Positions 54,423-64,000 of a stretch of DNA of 64,000 bases are shown here, one piece after another. Made by a program: the position numbers and the translations under genes. Origin of the DNA: Allodiplogaster sudhausi (lineage: Eukaryota; Nematoda; Chromadorea; Rhabditida; Diplogasteridae); NCBI GenBank assembly GCA_945643635.1, contig CALZFC010000095.1:417001-481000 (forward strand), read 5' to 3'. The first letter of the stretch is position 1. Each line of letters begins with the position of its first letter. Below the pieces are notes generated by a model that worked only from the letters and a program-made list of their open reading frames with translations, was not told where the DNA came from and searched no databases.

Positions 54423-55342
54423 CTACAGTACTCCGAGGGTAGCGTAGATGGCGATGGGATACAACAGACTGGCGGATACGGTGGCACCGCAAGCTAGCCA
54501 AGCAAATGGATTCTTCATCCACTCAGGGTCGGGGCTGACGTTCTTGAGTGGCCCGGTGAAGAAGATGTGAGGAGTGAAGTCGCGGCACTGGGCTTCGTTG
54601 CGGGTCTGACTCTCGATGAAGGCACAGAACGCCGAGATGCGAGTGAGGAACTCTGGAGAGAGAGAGAAAGAATAAAAAGGAGAGTTAGAACCATGATTAG
54701 CTATAAAATTACAGGTGATATATACGGTAACTCATACTTTCCCAGAGATATACTGTTTATGTTTTTTTTTTCAAATAAAATACTTTTTTTTTAATATACG
54801 TAACAAAAAAGTTCTTTCTCTCACCGATCGGCGGATAATCCGTGCAAGCGCCGTAAGCAGTCATGCCTAGCTGGAAGAAACGGCCATCCTCCGACCGCGC
54901 CACCTCCGGGCCGCCCGAGTCGCCCTGAATCAGGGACAGATGGGTTACCGTAGGTGTCACGGTGAGTCAAGAGGGAGAGATGGGATACGGTATAAAAGGA
55001 GGGGAGGGATAAGAAAGGGAATTGTAGAAAGATTGAGAGAGAGAGAGAAAAAGGAAAGGGATAAGAGAGCTACACAAAAAGTGCAACCTTGCATGTGGAA
55101 GCATGGACGTCGCTGCTGCAAATATCGAGACGCCAGTCGAATATTTCGCTGAATCCATTATCATTCTCGCATGCTTCCGGTGTGAAGAGACGCAGCTGCG
55201 CCATGCGCAGACGGTGAGGAAAATTGGATTTTACACGATCTCAAGAGAATGAAGCATGTCAAATATCAACATGTACTTCACCCTTTTATTAGCGTAATTT
55301 TGAAAATGGCACTCAAAAGGATTTCATTCATTCCGAATCAGC

Positions 55343-55439
<97 letters not shown>

Positions 55440-56551
55440 AAGAGAGAGAAAGAGACAGAAAGAGAGAGAAAGAGAGGCCCAACCGTTGAGAGAGCCCCAT
55501 CCGGTCGCGACGACTTTGTTGACATCTCCATCCGTCTTCGGCAGACACACCTTCTGGACTTTGTCGTCGAAGACGATTTTATTGGCAAGCTGCCAAGAAA
55601 TCTTTTTTCTTTTAAATTATACTAATTATGACGAAGAACGATAAAAAAATTATATCCGTAAACAAAACACTTTATTTTGATTCATTTCTTTTTCGTTAAA
55701 TAATTTGATTAATTTAAGATGAAATTATTAGATGAATAATATTTTTTAATTTTTTAAAAATTAAAAATGAAAGGATGACCTCAAGGAGAGCAATGTCGCA
55801 CGAGTGATTGCCTCCATGCATTCTAGTGCTAAAATTTTTATGCGCAATGATCTGCTTGACTTCCCTTTTGTCTCCGTCGTCGCACCAGTCGAAGGTACAG
55901 CTGAAAAATGAGAGTAAATATAAATTATAAAAGAGTTCTACTGTTCCACCACATATAGACATCCAAAGATAGAACGCACTTCGCATCATTGTAGACGCCC
56001 GTATAGACGGCGAGCCTTTCCGGAGGGAACAAAGGTTCTTCATCAACGTTTTTGCGTACGCAATGGGCGGCTGTCATTATCCAACGAGCCGCGATTACGG
56101 TCCCACCACAAAAGCTGGTCTTCCCATCCTCTTCAACAAAATTTATTTCGAAAGAATATTCGATCTGCCAATCAGAGATAATTAATTAATTTTTGCATTC
56201 GAATTTTAAATTTCAGAGTATGCAAATAATTGTTGTGCTAGAATCTAATTAATTTCTTTAGCATAATTGATTGGAGGCACTCCTGAATTTTTAGTATTTC
56301 CATTCATTTTATACTTGGATGCGAACTGCGCAGTCATGGATGTTGATGCCTTTTGACTCGCCTTCACTCACCGGGCCCCGGCCCAGATTGTGGAATAAAC
56401 TTGTAGTAAACTTGTAAACCTGTCTTGCGAAGGATGAAGACCTGCCAGGGCCACTGGTTCCGCTGGGCAGGTATGCCGTGGATGATGCGGAACTTCGGCG
56501 CACTTTTAGGCAAAAGAGGAAGCCATGAATGGAAACTTTTGCCACATCTGA

Positions 56552-56587
<36 letters not shown>

Positions 56588-56808
56588 AAAATAGAGAGAG
56601 AGAGGAGGATGAGAGAGAAAAATAGAGAGAGAGAGAGGAGGAGGAGGAGAGAGAAATAGAGAGAGAGAGAAGGAAGTGAAGAGATAGGAGACATGCCTTC
56701 TTGCAAGAATGCGAAAAGAAAGGCAGGGCATTGGTTAGGAAGAAAGGCCATTCAATGAACTTACTCAGGCTCTGCTGTTCCAGCAAAAATTACCGCCAAC
56801 GTCAAAAT
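54423..56808 (-). CDS. Trypsin-like serine protease (S1) with hydrophobic C-terminus
   Basis: Exons on the - strand: signal-like IIRLAILTLAVIFAG (about 56808-56750; no in-frame ATG seen, so the start is unresolved); 56547 down, with CGKSFHSW, the zymogen cleavage site KFR|IIHGIPA and NQWPWQVFI; 56165-55977, FCGGTVIAARWIMTAAHCV with the catalytic His; about 55901-55780, HSCDIALLE with the Asp; about 55588-55486, VQKVCLP and VATGWGSLN; 55239-55088, RLRMAQLRLFTPEAC; 54924-54825, GDSGGPEVA with the Ser; 54652-54423, RISAFCAFIESQTR and a tail WLACGATVSASLLYPIAIYA that could be a membrane or GPI signal. The triad is complete. It is secreted or surface-bound; the specificity residues were not resolved. 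The exon 2/3 phase could not be reconciled, so a small exon may be missed. Confidence 0.8.
55342..55480. repeat. GA microsatellite in a protease intron
   Basis: GAGAGAAAGAGA units between the exon with GWGSLN and the next exon. Confidence 0.85.
56549..56680. repeat. GA microsatellite in protease intron 1
   Basis: GAGAGA with GAGGAGGA interruptions, directly abutting the acceptor of protease exon 2; on the gene's strand it is a long pyrimidine tract before the splice site. Confidence 0.85.
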
Positions 56809-56879
56809 CGCGAGGCGAATAATCTCAAATGCACCAAATTTTAATCAGATTCAATTTAGAGAGAGAATATTTGTGTGTG

Positions 56880-57880
56880 TTTTCTCGCTAATACAGCGAG
56901 CGCTTCTATTTATTTGTCAATATCGTGTAATCTCCACGGCTTATGTAAAAGGAAAATTAAATGTGAATTATAATTTTAAAAAAAAATAAATAAATAAATA
57001 AACCATTAGAGAAGAATATTTTCTTTCTGGAAAGAATAAAAGAGGAAGCGGACCATTGCTGATGCAGCAGCCTATTGGAGGCAACCGACCACTGGAAGAG
57101 CTGAGCAGGAAAGTGATTGGGCATCACGTGAATAAGGAGCCATAAAGTGGAAAATGTAATGAGAACAGAGATTTCTCACGTTTATGGAAATGTTTTCGCT
57201 CCTTATGCATGAATCTCATTATAAGATATTTACATAATTACTTGGGCATTCTCATGAATGTGAGTATTTCTCACGTATGAATATTTGCCTGGTTGCTCTA
57301 TTCCCTCAAACATGTCTTTAGCCCAACTTTATATAAATCCATGTATTTATTACGATATTACAGTCCAGACAGTGATAAAAAATTAATAAATAGTAATGAT
57401 AATAAAACTTTTATAGAATTCTATACGTTCGACTAACTAAACTATAAATTTTTTGAAGTCGAAATTTGCTCGTAGAGAATATACAGAATACAGAATCAAG
57501 GCTGATATGTCAGCATTGTATCAAACTTGTTTTGCATTCTTAGCTGGTTTGGCTCTGGTTTAACGCAACACAGAATCCGAACTGGGGATCTCCAGGGCAT
57601 GTCTGACAATGAGATACGATTTGGTTTGTCTGGTCTCTCTCATTTCGCTGTTATCTTTACTTTTCTCTCGCAGTCAAAGACATCTCCTTCAAATAACGCT
57701 TATCGATACACGAACCAATCGCGTTAAGATTCGGAGTATGTTACAAAGTATTCTTTCGTCATAATATTCGTAACAACCGAATTGTTCTCTCCAAGCAAGG
57801 AGGTGTGATTAATAGGCAGAGTACAAAGTAAGAAACATTTATTTAAAAGCTTTCTATGCAGACGGAGGGATGAAAACAAC
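56880..57880. other. Intergenic stretch between the two protease genes
   Basis: No gene recognised. CATTCTCATGAATG-like and TTTCTCACG(T) words recur near 57175-57270. The last 100 bases resemble the 3' flank of the first protease gene (AAAGC.TTCTATGCAGACGGAG at about 54377 and 57848). Confidence 0.5.
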
Positions 57881-57891
57881 GCTTCTCGGGT

Positions 57892-60800
57892 CTAGAGTAC
57901 CCCAATTGTAAAGTAGATTGCGATGGGATACGACAGACTGGCGGGTACGGTAGCACCGGAATTTGGCCAGGGATTATGCTTGCGTTTCACGGGAGCACCA
58001 GTAAACTTCCTCCACTCATCCTCGCCCTCAATAACGTCTCCGACGTGTTTGAGGGGCCCGGTGAAGTAGTCGGAAGGAATGAAGTCGAGGCATTTGACGG
58101 CGTTGCCTGTCTTTTCCTCGATAAAGTCACAGAAGGCGGAGACGCGAACGAAGAACTCTGGAGAGAGAGAGAGAGAGAATGGATAAAGAAAGAAAGGAGA
58201 TTAGGAGAAACGATTGACTATTTCCTTACTAGAGATATATGTAAGAAGGCAATTTGTAATTTCCCCCAAAATTAATATTACACACAGCGCATATAGTATT
58301 CCGAGGCCGAACTATCTGGGTGAACTATATTGTTCCCTATTTCCACCAGAGCTAAATAGTTCAGCCTCACGCTTCTATCGATAGCTCATCTAATATGAAC
58401 GCAATAGTATCCCGAGATAGCTCCGCATGGCCGAACTATTACGGTCACCCGGCACCCCACCCTGGCAGCGGGCCCGCCCTCGCTCCCCCCCCCCCCCTCC
58501 TGCTATTCCTTGCTCTTTTCCTTTCATTCACCCTTCTTTGCTGCCCCTCCATACTTCTTTCTTTCATTCAAGACGATAAACTGCGATAAAAACACTGCCA
58601 ATTTATTTTTAGCAGTATTTATCACGTTCACAATCAATGTACAAAAAACATGGTATGCAACAATCAAATGGGGTCACAGAACTATTCAACGTCGGGGAAC
58701 TGTCGAGGGGGTGGTCGTGGTGGTGGTGAACAGAAATGAACGCCGAGGTGCAGCTGCCATTGAGGATATAGAAGGCGGGAGAGAGATGGCGAAGGGCGTC
58801 TCGGAGAGGAACCCGGGGAGGTCACGAAACTGCAATAGTAGGAAAGGTTAGGATGGAAGAAAGCAGCGAAGGAAGTAAATAAACTCTACCCAGTAACATG
58901 GTATATCACTTCACTCATCAATCCCCCTATTTACAACATCGGCTGGAACACAAGCCAAGATTATCGCACATGTATTAGCGTAATGCTTTAAGGGATGCAC
59001 GAAAATGATAAATTATCAGAATAAAAATGAAAATAAGCTATGATCCATTTAAGGGTTGATAAAGGTTGAACATGTCTTTATAAAAAAAAAGATAAACCTT
59101 TGATACTGTCGCACCTCGCGATCGCTGGCGCCGGCGGCCGAGGTCTCCGAATGCAACTACAAAGTAAAATATATTTCAATTAATAAAAAAAGATCCAAAT
59201 TATTTAAAAAAACCAAAAGCACATTAGATATCCACGCTCTAATTCAATTAGTTAAACAAATTTAATAAATAAACCAAGAATTTCACCCAAATTCCCATCC
59301 TTAACCTCGAAAGAATCGTATCCCTTCCTACATTATTGAATCCAATAATGTTCCAATCATATACAAACAGCTGAAAGAGTTTTTACCGCCTCCTATCGAA
59401 AACCCAAAATCATAAACAATCAAATAATATCCTAAAGCATTTTGGCAACACTACCTCACCCGATCTTGAAAAAAGGAATACAAAAGTTTCGCATTTATAT
59501 AATGTATGAAAGGAAAAATAAAATTGAAGAAATCTAAAGCAGAAAAAAGATATGTAATACACTATTATAGCGCCTAACTCATATTGCTTGTAAACACAAA
59601 AGAACAGCGCCCATTGCGAGTACCCTTGGCTCTGCCAGGTATATCCAATAGAAAAGAAAGTCAAGACAAACCCGCGAAGACGAGTCACTGCTCGTCGCCG
59701 GGATCCGCTCTCGACGGCCACCGTCCAGTCGGCCGAATCATCAAGCGCCACGGTGCGCGCGGACTTCACGCAGATCTGCATAAAAAATGCCGAATCAAAG
59801 TGATAGAGGTTTTCTACCAAATTCATCATAAAAAGCAGATAAGGGGCAATAATTTGAGAAATCAGGGGCATAGCCCCCAACAGTGTAAATTGAATTAGCA
59901 AAAAAAAAGAATAAAAACCAAAACATTCAATCACAAACAAACCTCAGATGTAGGCCCTCACGTCCCGTGGCGCCGGCGGAGGCGCTCTCCGACGGCTCCC
60001 ACAATGTCGCCACTAAAAGAAGCATATGATATCAATAACATTGAATAATTACATTAAAAATGTTTTTTATTAAGCGGAACAACAAAAAAAAAAAAAAAAA
60101 AAGAAGAAAACGCGTCAAAACTCGTATGAAAGCCGAGCATTCTCAGACTGAGTATCGCGCAATGCATTTGTGTTGATGCGCAGCTTTCTTGGATTGTTTT
60201 TTTTTATTTGCTTTGATTTTAGACTTTTGTAAGATATATCTAGAACTGAACTTTTCTATTTTCTTTTCTTTAGAATATGCTCTCGGCTCCCTCGGGTCAT
60301 CTGAGAGGCTGCGTGAGCCGGACCGAACCGCGTTGCGTTCCGTCGGCGCAACCTATATTACTCGAGGTTATTCACTCTTTCATTCTCATTTTCTTCTTGT
60401 ATTGCCAATTTTGCATAGAAATGTGCATTATGCACTTTTAATGAACAGTATATCTCCGTAAATGTGCTAACATGCGTGAGTTTTCATTGTTATTTTAAAA
60501 TGTATTTGAGAATTCTATTTTTTAGTCGTTATCCTTTTATTTGCCAAATAGTTCCTTTTCCAACAGCTCGCTCGACTGGAAGCTCACTGAAAGATGCCGC
60601 TCTCACGTGATTAAGGAGCGCGAGCGCTGCAAGCTCAAGCGCCTCGTCCAGCACCCGAACTCGTTCTTCATGGACGTTAAGTTAGAACCCTTATCAATTC
60701 GGCGAGAGATCAATGAATTATTTGTTGCCCTTAAGATTGTTAAGGGAATATATGGCATCCAGGCTGACCAGATCTTTTGTTTTCCTTCCTCTAGTATTAC

Positions 60801-62117
60801 GCGTGGACACCGTTTCAAATTGACTAAATTTAAGTTTCGTAGTAGTCAGTACATGAACTTTTTCTCCAATAGGATTGTTGAAAAATGGAACCGGCTCCCC
60901 GACGAATTGTTCTCTCTCTCTACCCAGTGCCCGTGCCTTGATTAGAAGATCTATATTGTCTCCAAATCATTAGCTTTTTTTACATTAGTTTTTCTCACTC
61001 AGTTTTTGTCTTTATTTCTCTCGTGTGCCTTGAGCACAAATTGGCCACCCCGTTGTGTGCCTCTTATTATCTGATTGCGTTATCTACATCTTCTCTTGAC
61101 ATGCTGCCCTATTACTCTTAAATATGCAAGCCAGATAAACGATATATATATATATATAAGTGGCCCGGCTGCTACAAGATCACCACCGTCTTCAGGTTCA
61201 TAGCCAGCCTTTTTAAATGGAAAGCTTCCATTTGTTGGGGTCTTTGATTTGAAACGGAAAGATATTGTTCCTTTTGAATAACATCACTGGGAAGCGGAAA
61301 TGGAATTGAATAATTTTATACTTTCTCGACGAGTTCGGATGGTTTTCGATAACCACCACAAATTTTGGCGTGTGCATTGAGGGTTAATTTAGGCCATGAC
61401 TTCTTAGTTATTTTGTTTTGATTGCATGTGAATGTTCTAATTGTTGGATACTGTGGGTGTTTGATTTTCTCTAAAAGTGGCGTGGTTATTTATTATAAAT
61501 TTTATAAAGAACATTTTTTTATTAGTTGCAGAAAAAAGACCATTGTTACACAACTTTATGGAAACATGCTTCCTGTTTGTAGGCAAGGCTGGCGGAATGG
61601 CTCGCTTCCCTGCCCACCAGCCTCCTTCTCCTCACTCGCACATCGTCGCCTCCGCTCTTCCCACTCTCTCCGGCTTCTTCTACATCTTCGCCGTCATCCA
61701 CGCTGCTTGGCTAGTTCTTTTATTTATTTACCTAGTTACATGTGGCGACTTTTTAAAAATAGTCGGCGACTCAGATTATCTTCTTTATATCATTTCAAAA
61801 TTCATATCTTTCCGTGCATTTTTCCACCTCTTTTCCTTGTTTCATGAAAATAGACAATGAACGTACTGAGTTGAGGATTCTTTAGGCAAGGATCAGCCTT
61901 GGCTGGCCGGCATCGTGGATCAGGCGTGGATCGTGGAACTCGAGCTGCCGCCCTCGATGGAAGAGGAGGACGTGAGAGGAGAGGACTCGCTCAGCGATGG
62001 GTCCTCCACCCAACAGCCACCTCTCGTGCCCGAGTATGTCGGAGGGCACGACGATGAGGTTGGCCTTTCTTTCTTTCCCTCTCGCTCACTCTCACCCCCT
62101 TTATTTCTCTCTCACGT

Positions 62118-62150
<33 letters not shown>

Positions 62151-62290
62151 CCCTTAATCACACTCTCGTTTTCTCTCGCTCTCACCCCCGACCTTTATTT
62201 CTGTCTCACCTTTCTCTCTCTCTCTCTCTCACTCTCGTCATCCCTCTCGCTCTGACCCCTTTGTTTGTCTCTCCCTGTCACCCTCTTTCT

Positions 62291-62323
<33 letters not shown>

Positions 62324-63504
62324 TTCTATCACCTTTCTTTCTCTCTCACTTTCGTCATCTCTCGCTTTCACTCCCTCTATTTGTCTCCTACTATCTTTCG
62401 TCTAACACTTATTGTTAGTATTCACTGCCTCCCTTATTTCTTTATCTCCATAGCAGTAACAGCCGACTGTTCGAATAAGTTGAAAGGCTGATGTCTTGTA
62501 AATGAAAAAAAATATTTTGCCATTCTAGGTTCTGCGAACCCTGAGCGCGGCTGCGCGGCAGATCGAACTCGAGCAAGAGGAGCAGAAGGCAGCAGAGGAG
62601 AGAGAGGCTGCTACGGCCGACGAGGACGACGGAGAGCTGACGATGAGCGAGAGCGCCCTCAGACTTCCCAACAGCTTCCATGATGAAGGTGGAGGGATAC
62701 GATACATGCCCACTTTTGCTAGGAGTTCCCCCTTTCGCCGCAACTTCTTCTTAGCCTTGCCTCAGTTTGTACAGGTCGCCCCTTCCCGTTTTTTTCTTGT
62801 TCTCTTTTGCCATTTAAGAAAGTTTTATGACTCTAGGACTAGAACTAATTAACCTGTAATAATTATGAAATAATTTGGGACTTTCATGTGAAATTTATTT
62901 ATTAAATTTTTAGACAAAACCAGTTATCTTGTAAGTCTTTTGATTCTGGGACTACTGTAGATTGACTAATAATGACTATTCTGTAATTATTATGAAATAT
63001 TTTCACGTTTATTTTTCAAAATAAATTCATGTTAACTGTAATCACCAATGTGTTGAAGATACAAACCATGCGGAAGCATTCGAAAGAAGAATGGAAGGGG
63101 ATTGATAGGGAAAAAAAGTCATTCGAATGTTAAAAAACCTCTGAATAGTTTAACTTTGTGGATGCCGAATTGAACTATTGCCGGAAAAGCTGGCAATAGT
63201 TCACCTTGGCCGGAATAGTTCATCACCGGCTGGCATGATAGTTCGGTCAGGGTGAACAATGAAACCGAACTATCCGCAGCGTGATAATAGTTCGGAACTA
63301 TTTGCGCTGTGTGTATTGTTTTTTTAACAAAGAAATTTTTACAACACAATAAAAAGTTGACTCTCTCACCTATCGGCTCAAGATCCACGCACGCGCCGTA
63401 AGAAGTGATGCCAAGCTGGAAGAAGCGGCCATCTGCAGACTGCGCCACCTCAGGGCCGCCCGAGTCGCCCTGAATCAGGGACGGTACGAGTCACGGTTAA
63501 TCAG

Positions 63505-63543
<39 letters not shown>

Positions 63544-63725
63544 GAGAGGCTGAGAGAGCTAGGCAAATATTGCAACCCTGCACGTGGCAGCCTTCTTGTC
63601 ACTTCCACAAATATCGAAACGGCGGTCGAAAATATCTTTTAATGTCTTCGTCTCGCATTCTTCAGGCGCGTAGACAGCAAGCTGAGCCACGCGCAGACGG
63701 TCAGGGTAGTCGGCTCTTTCCTTAT
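57892..63725 (-). CDS. Second trypsin-like protease gene, partial, with a 5.2 kb intron
   Basis: Three exons are visible: 63725-63577 (DRLRVAQLAVYAPEECETKT, FDICGSDKKAATC), 63469-63370 (GDSGGPEVAQSADGRFFQLG with the catalytic Ser, ending EPIG), and 58157-57892 (EFFVRVSAFCDFIEEKTGNA, PSDYFTGPLKHVG, then the hydrophobic tail PIAIYFTIGVL). All splice phases match the first protease gene. The His and Asp exons must lie beyond the right edge. The last intron, about 0.17 kb in the first gene, is swollen here by a TIR-bounded insertion (58279-63315). The exons are intact, so the gene may still work if the intron is removed. Confidence 0.75.
58640..60010 (-). CDS. Exon-like segments of an unknown gene inside the insertion
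   Basis: GC-rich segments stand out from AT-rich surroundings: about 58680-58850 (on - FRDLPGFLSETPFAISLP), 59110-59160, 59660-59800 (on - KSARTVALDDSADWTVAVES with GSRRRAVTRL) and 59945-60015 (on - VATLWEPSESASAGATGREG). Several are bordered by splice-like AG/GT on the - strand, but they cannot be joined with confidence. No domain is recognised. Confidence 0.2.
60567..61195 (+). pseudogene. Ribosomal protein S27 (eS27)-like fragment interrupted by a LINE
   Basis: Before the break (60567-60681) the frame reads HVIKERERCKLKRLVQHPNS and FFMDVK. After it (61161-61195) comes WPGCYKITTVF, ending at a GT donor. This is the middle of RPS27, whose family has KRLVQ.PNS.FMDVKCPGCYKITTVF followed by the zinc-finger second half. 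The first zinc-finger Cys is Trp here, and no exon for the second CxxC half was found. 479 bases of LINE sequence sit between K and W, with TAAG on both sides. In a working cell the protein is part of the 40S ribosomal subunit; this copy cannot be. Confidence 0.7.
60682..61160 (+). mobile_element. 5'-truncated LINE inside the RPS27-like exon
   Basis: It continues the open frame with LEPLSIRREINELFVALKIV, ITRGHRFKLTKF and FFSNRIVEKWNRLPDELFSL, a C-terminal end typical of LINE ORF2 proteins ('RR...L.......G......F......TRGH..KL.K......FFSNR.V..WN.LP'). It stops at 60945 and ends in an AT repeat at 61142-61160. TAAG at 60678-60681 and 61157-61160 fits a short target-site duplication. It differs clearly from the intact LINE at 39-43 kb, so it belongs to another lineage. 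Confidence 0.7.
61583..62688 (+). CDS. Unknown acidic protein, three exons inside the insertion
   Basis: Exons with good splice borders: about 61583-61713 (GGMARFPAHQPPSPHSHIVA, then LSGFFYIFAVIHAAWL, a possible membrane helix), 61886-62058 (QPWLAGIVDQAWIVELELPP, then acidic SMEEEDVRGEDSLSDG, ending GGHDDE) and 62529-62688 (LRTLSAAARQIELEQEEQKA, ending RLPNSFHDE). The last two are strongly acidic and helical. The intron between them is CT microsatellite. No family recognised, start not found. It follows the RPS27-like fragment on the same strand but need not belong to it. Confidence 0.3.
62080..62410. repeat. CT microsatellite block
   Basis: CTCTCT runs repeated in three or four related segments containing CACTCTCGT and CTC(A/T)CCCCC words, in the intron of the acidic protein. 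Confidence 0.8.
63507..63541. repeat. GA microsatellite in the second protease gene
   Basis: A pure GA run between the two upstream exons. A further G13 tract lies at 63779-63793. Confidence 0.9.
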
Positions 63726-64000
63726 CTAAAGAGAATGAGAAAGCGTGACGTAAAGGGACAGGGAGAGCGAGTGAGAGTGGGGGGGGGGGGGGGTCGGAGA
63801 GAGGATTCCATCCGGTCTAAGGAACATATTCCGAAAGGGGACGATTTCTGCCCCGGGCACTTGGATTTGATTTTTTTTACAGAAGTTAATAGACGTATTC
63901 CGTTCACAACTCCTAGAACATTCCATAGAAGAATACCGAACAACAAATCGGTGAATCACTCGCGATCCGGCTGGTGCTAAAAAAATCCCGGGTCGGCATG

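Larger units (their letters stand above)
58279..63315. mobile_element. 5 kb TIR-bounded insertion in the protease intron
   Basis: The left end reads (TA)CACACAGCGCATATAGT from 58279. The right end in reverse complement reads (TA)CACACAGCGCAAATAGT ending at 63315: 17 bp TIRs with one mismatch and TA on both sides. An ATT trinucleotide is an alternative target site. Inside both ends, GAACTAT/ATAGTTC words recur many times (58308, 58321 and 58433; about 63143-63300), as in subterminal repeats. No transposase is recognised, and the interior holds exon-like pieces and an RPS27 fragment. It could also be two related MITEs flanking host DNA. Confidence 0.55.

Noticed and set aside
55249..55644. 131-codon frame with long Glu/Arg repeats
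   Set aside because: GA microsatellite read on the + strand, antisense to the protease gene.
1..64000. CRISPR array, prokaryotic operons or phage genes
   Set aside because: No regularly spaced identical repeats with unique spacers were seen; genes are intron-rich and families are animal-type.

Overview
This is a eukaryotic window, and it looks nematode. Genes are cut into many exons of about 100 bases with GT-AG introns. The families point the same way: a serpentine chemoreceptor of srg/srv type, receptor-like tyrosine-phosphatase relatives, a UDP-glucuronosyltransferase, trypsin-like proteases and small cysteine-rich secreted proteins. The very short exons would suit a diplogastrid or similar clade V worm, but that is inference. 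Introns are loaded with CT/GA microsatellites. No rRNA, CRISPR or prokaryotic operon is present.

Layout. (1) 0.2-1.66 kb: a unit flanked by terminal inverted repeats with host-like coding pieces inside. (2) 2.0-8.1 kb and 26.0-32.4 kb: two arms of a large, diverged inverted duplication with a spacer of about 18 kb. Each arm carries a receptor-like protein-tyrosine-phosphatase relative (+ strand at 4.1-7.7 kb, - strand at 26.8-30.4 kb) whose catalytic CX5R loop is lost, a CT-rich minisatellite and a set of tandem noncoding units. (3) Spacer: a complete UDP-glucuronosyltransferase on the - strand (8.3-14.0 kb), LINE relics (14.1-15.4 kb), and a decaying tandem array of a secreted cysteine-rich gene family (17.5-25.4 kb). 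(4) 33.4-36.6 kb: a second, unrelated phosphatase-like gene with a lysine-rich N-terminus. (5) 37.6-38.5 kb: a two-exon gene encoding a P2X7-type cytoplasmic (ballast) domain. (6) 39.2-42.8 kb: an apparently intact LINE with two ORFs, followed at 43.3-46.0 kb by a Kolobok-like DNA transposase gene with an internal 0.5 kb tandem duplication. (7) 47.0-48.5 kb: a gene joining a charged N-terminus to only the C-terminal part of a PP1-type phosphatase. (8) 48.6-50.9 kb: the best preserved member of the cysteine-rich family. (9) 51.4-64 kb: trypsin-like protease genes (one nearly complete, one running off the right edge, one relic exon), a chemoreceptor with a frameshift, a TTAA-flanked MITE, and a 5 kb TIR-bounded insertion lying in a protease intron. 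That insertion carries an RPS27-like fragment split by a truncated LINE.

The window is dominated by duplication and decay: phosphatase-like receptors, secreted proteins and proteases all occur as several copies in different states. Much of the mobile DNA (LINE, Kolobok, MITEs) lies in introns or between copies. All exon boundaries were read by eye from splice consensus and reading phase, and homology is recognised from motifs, not from searches.
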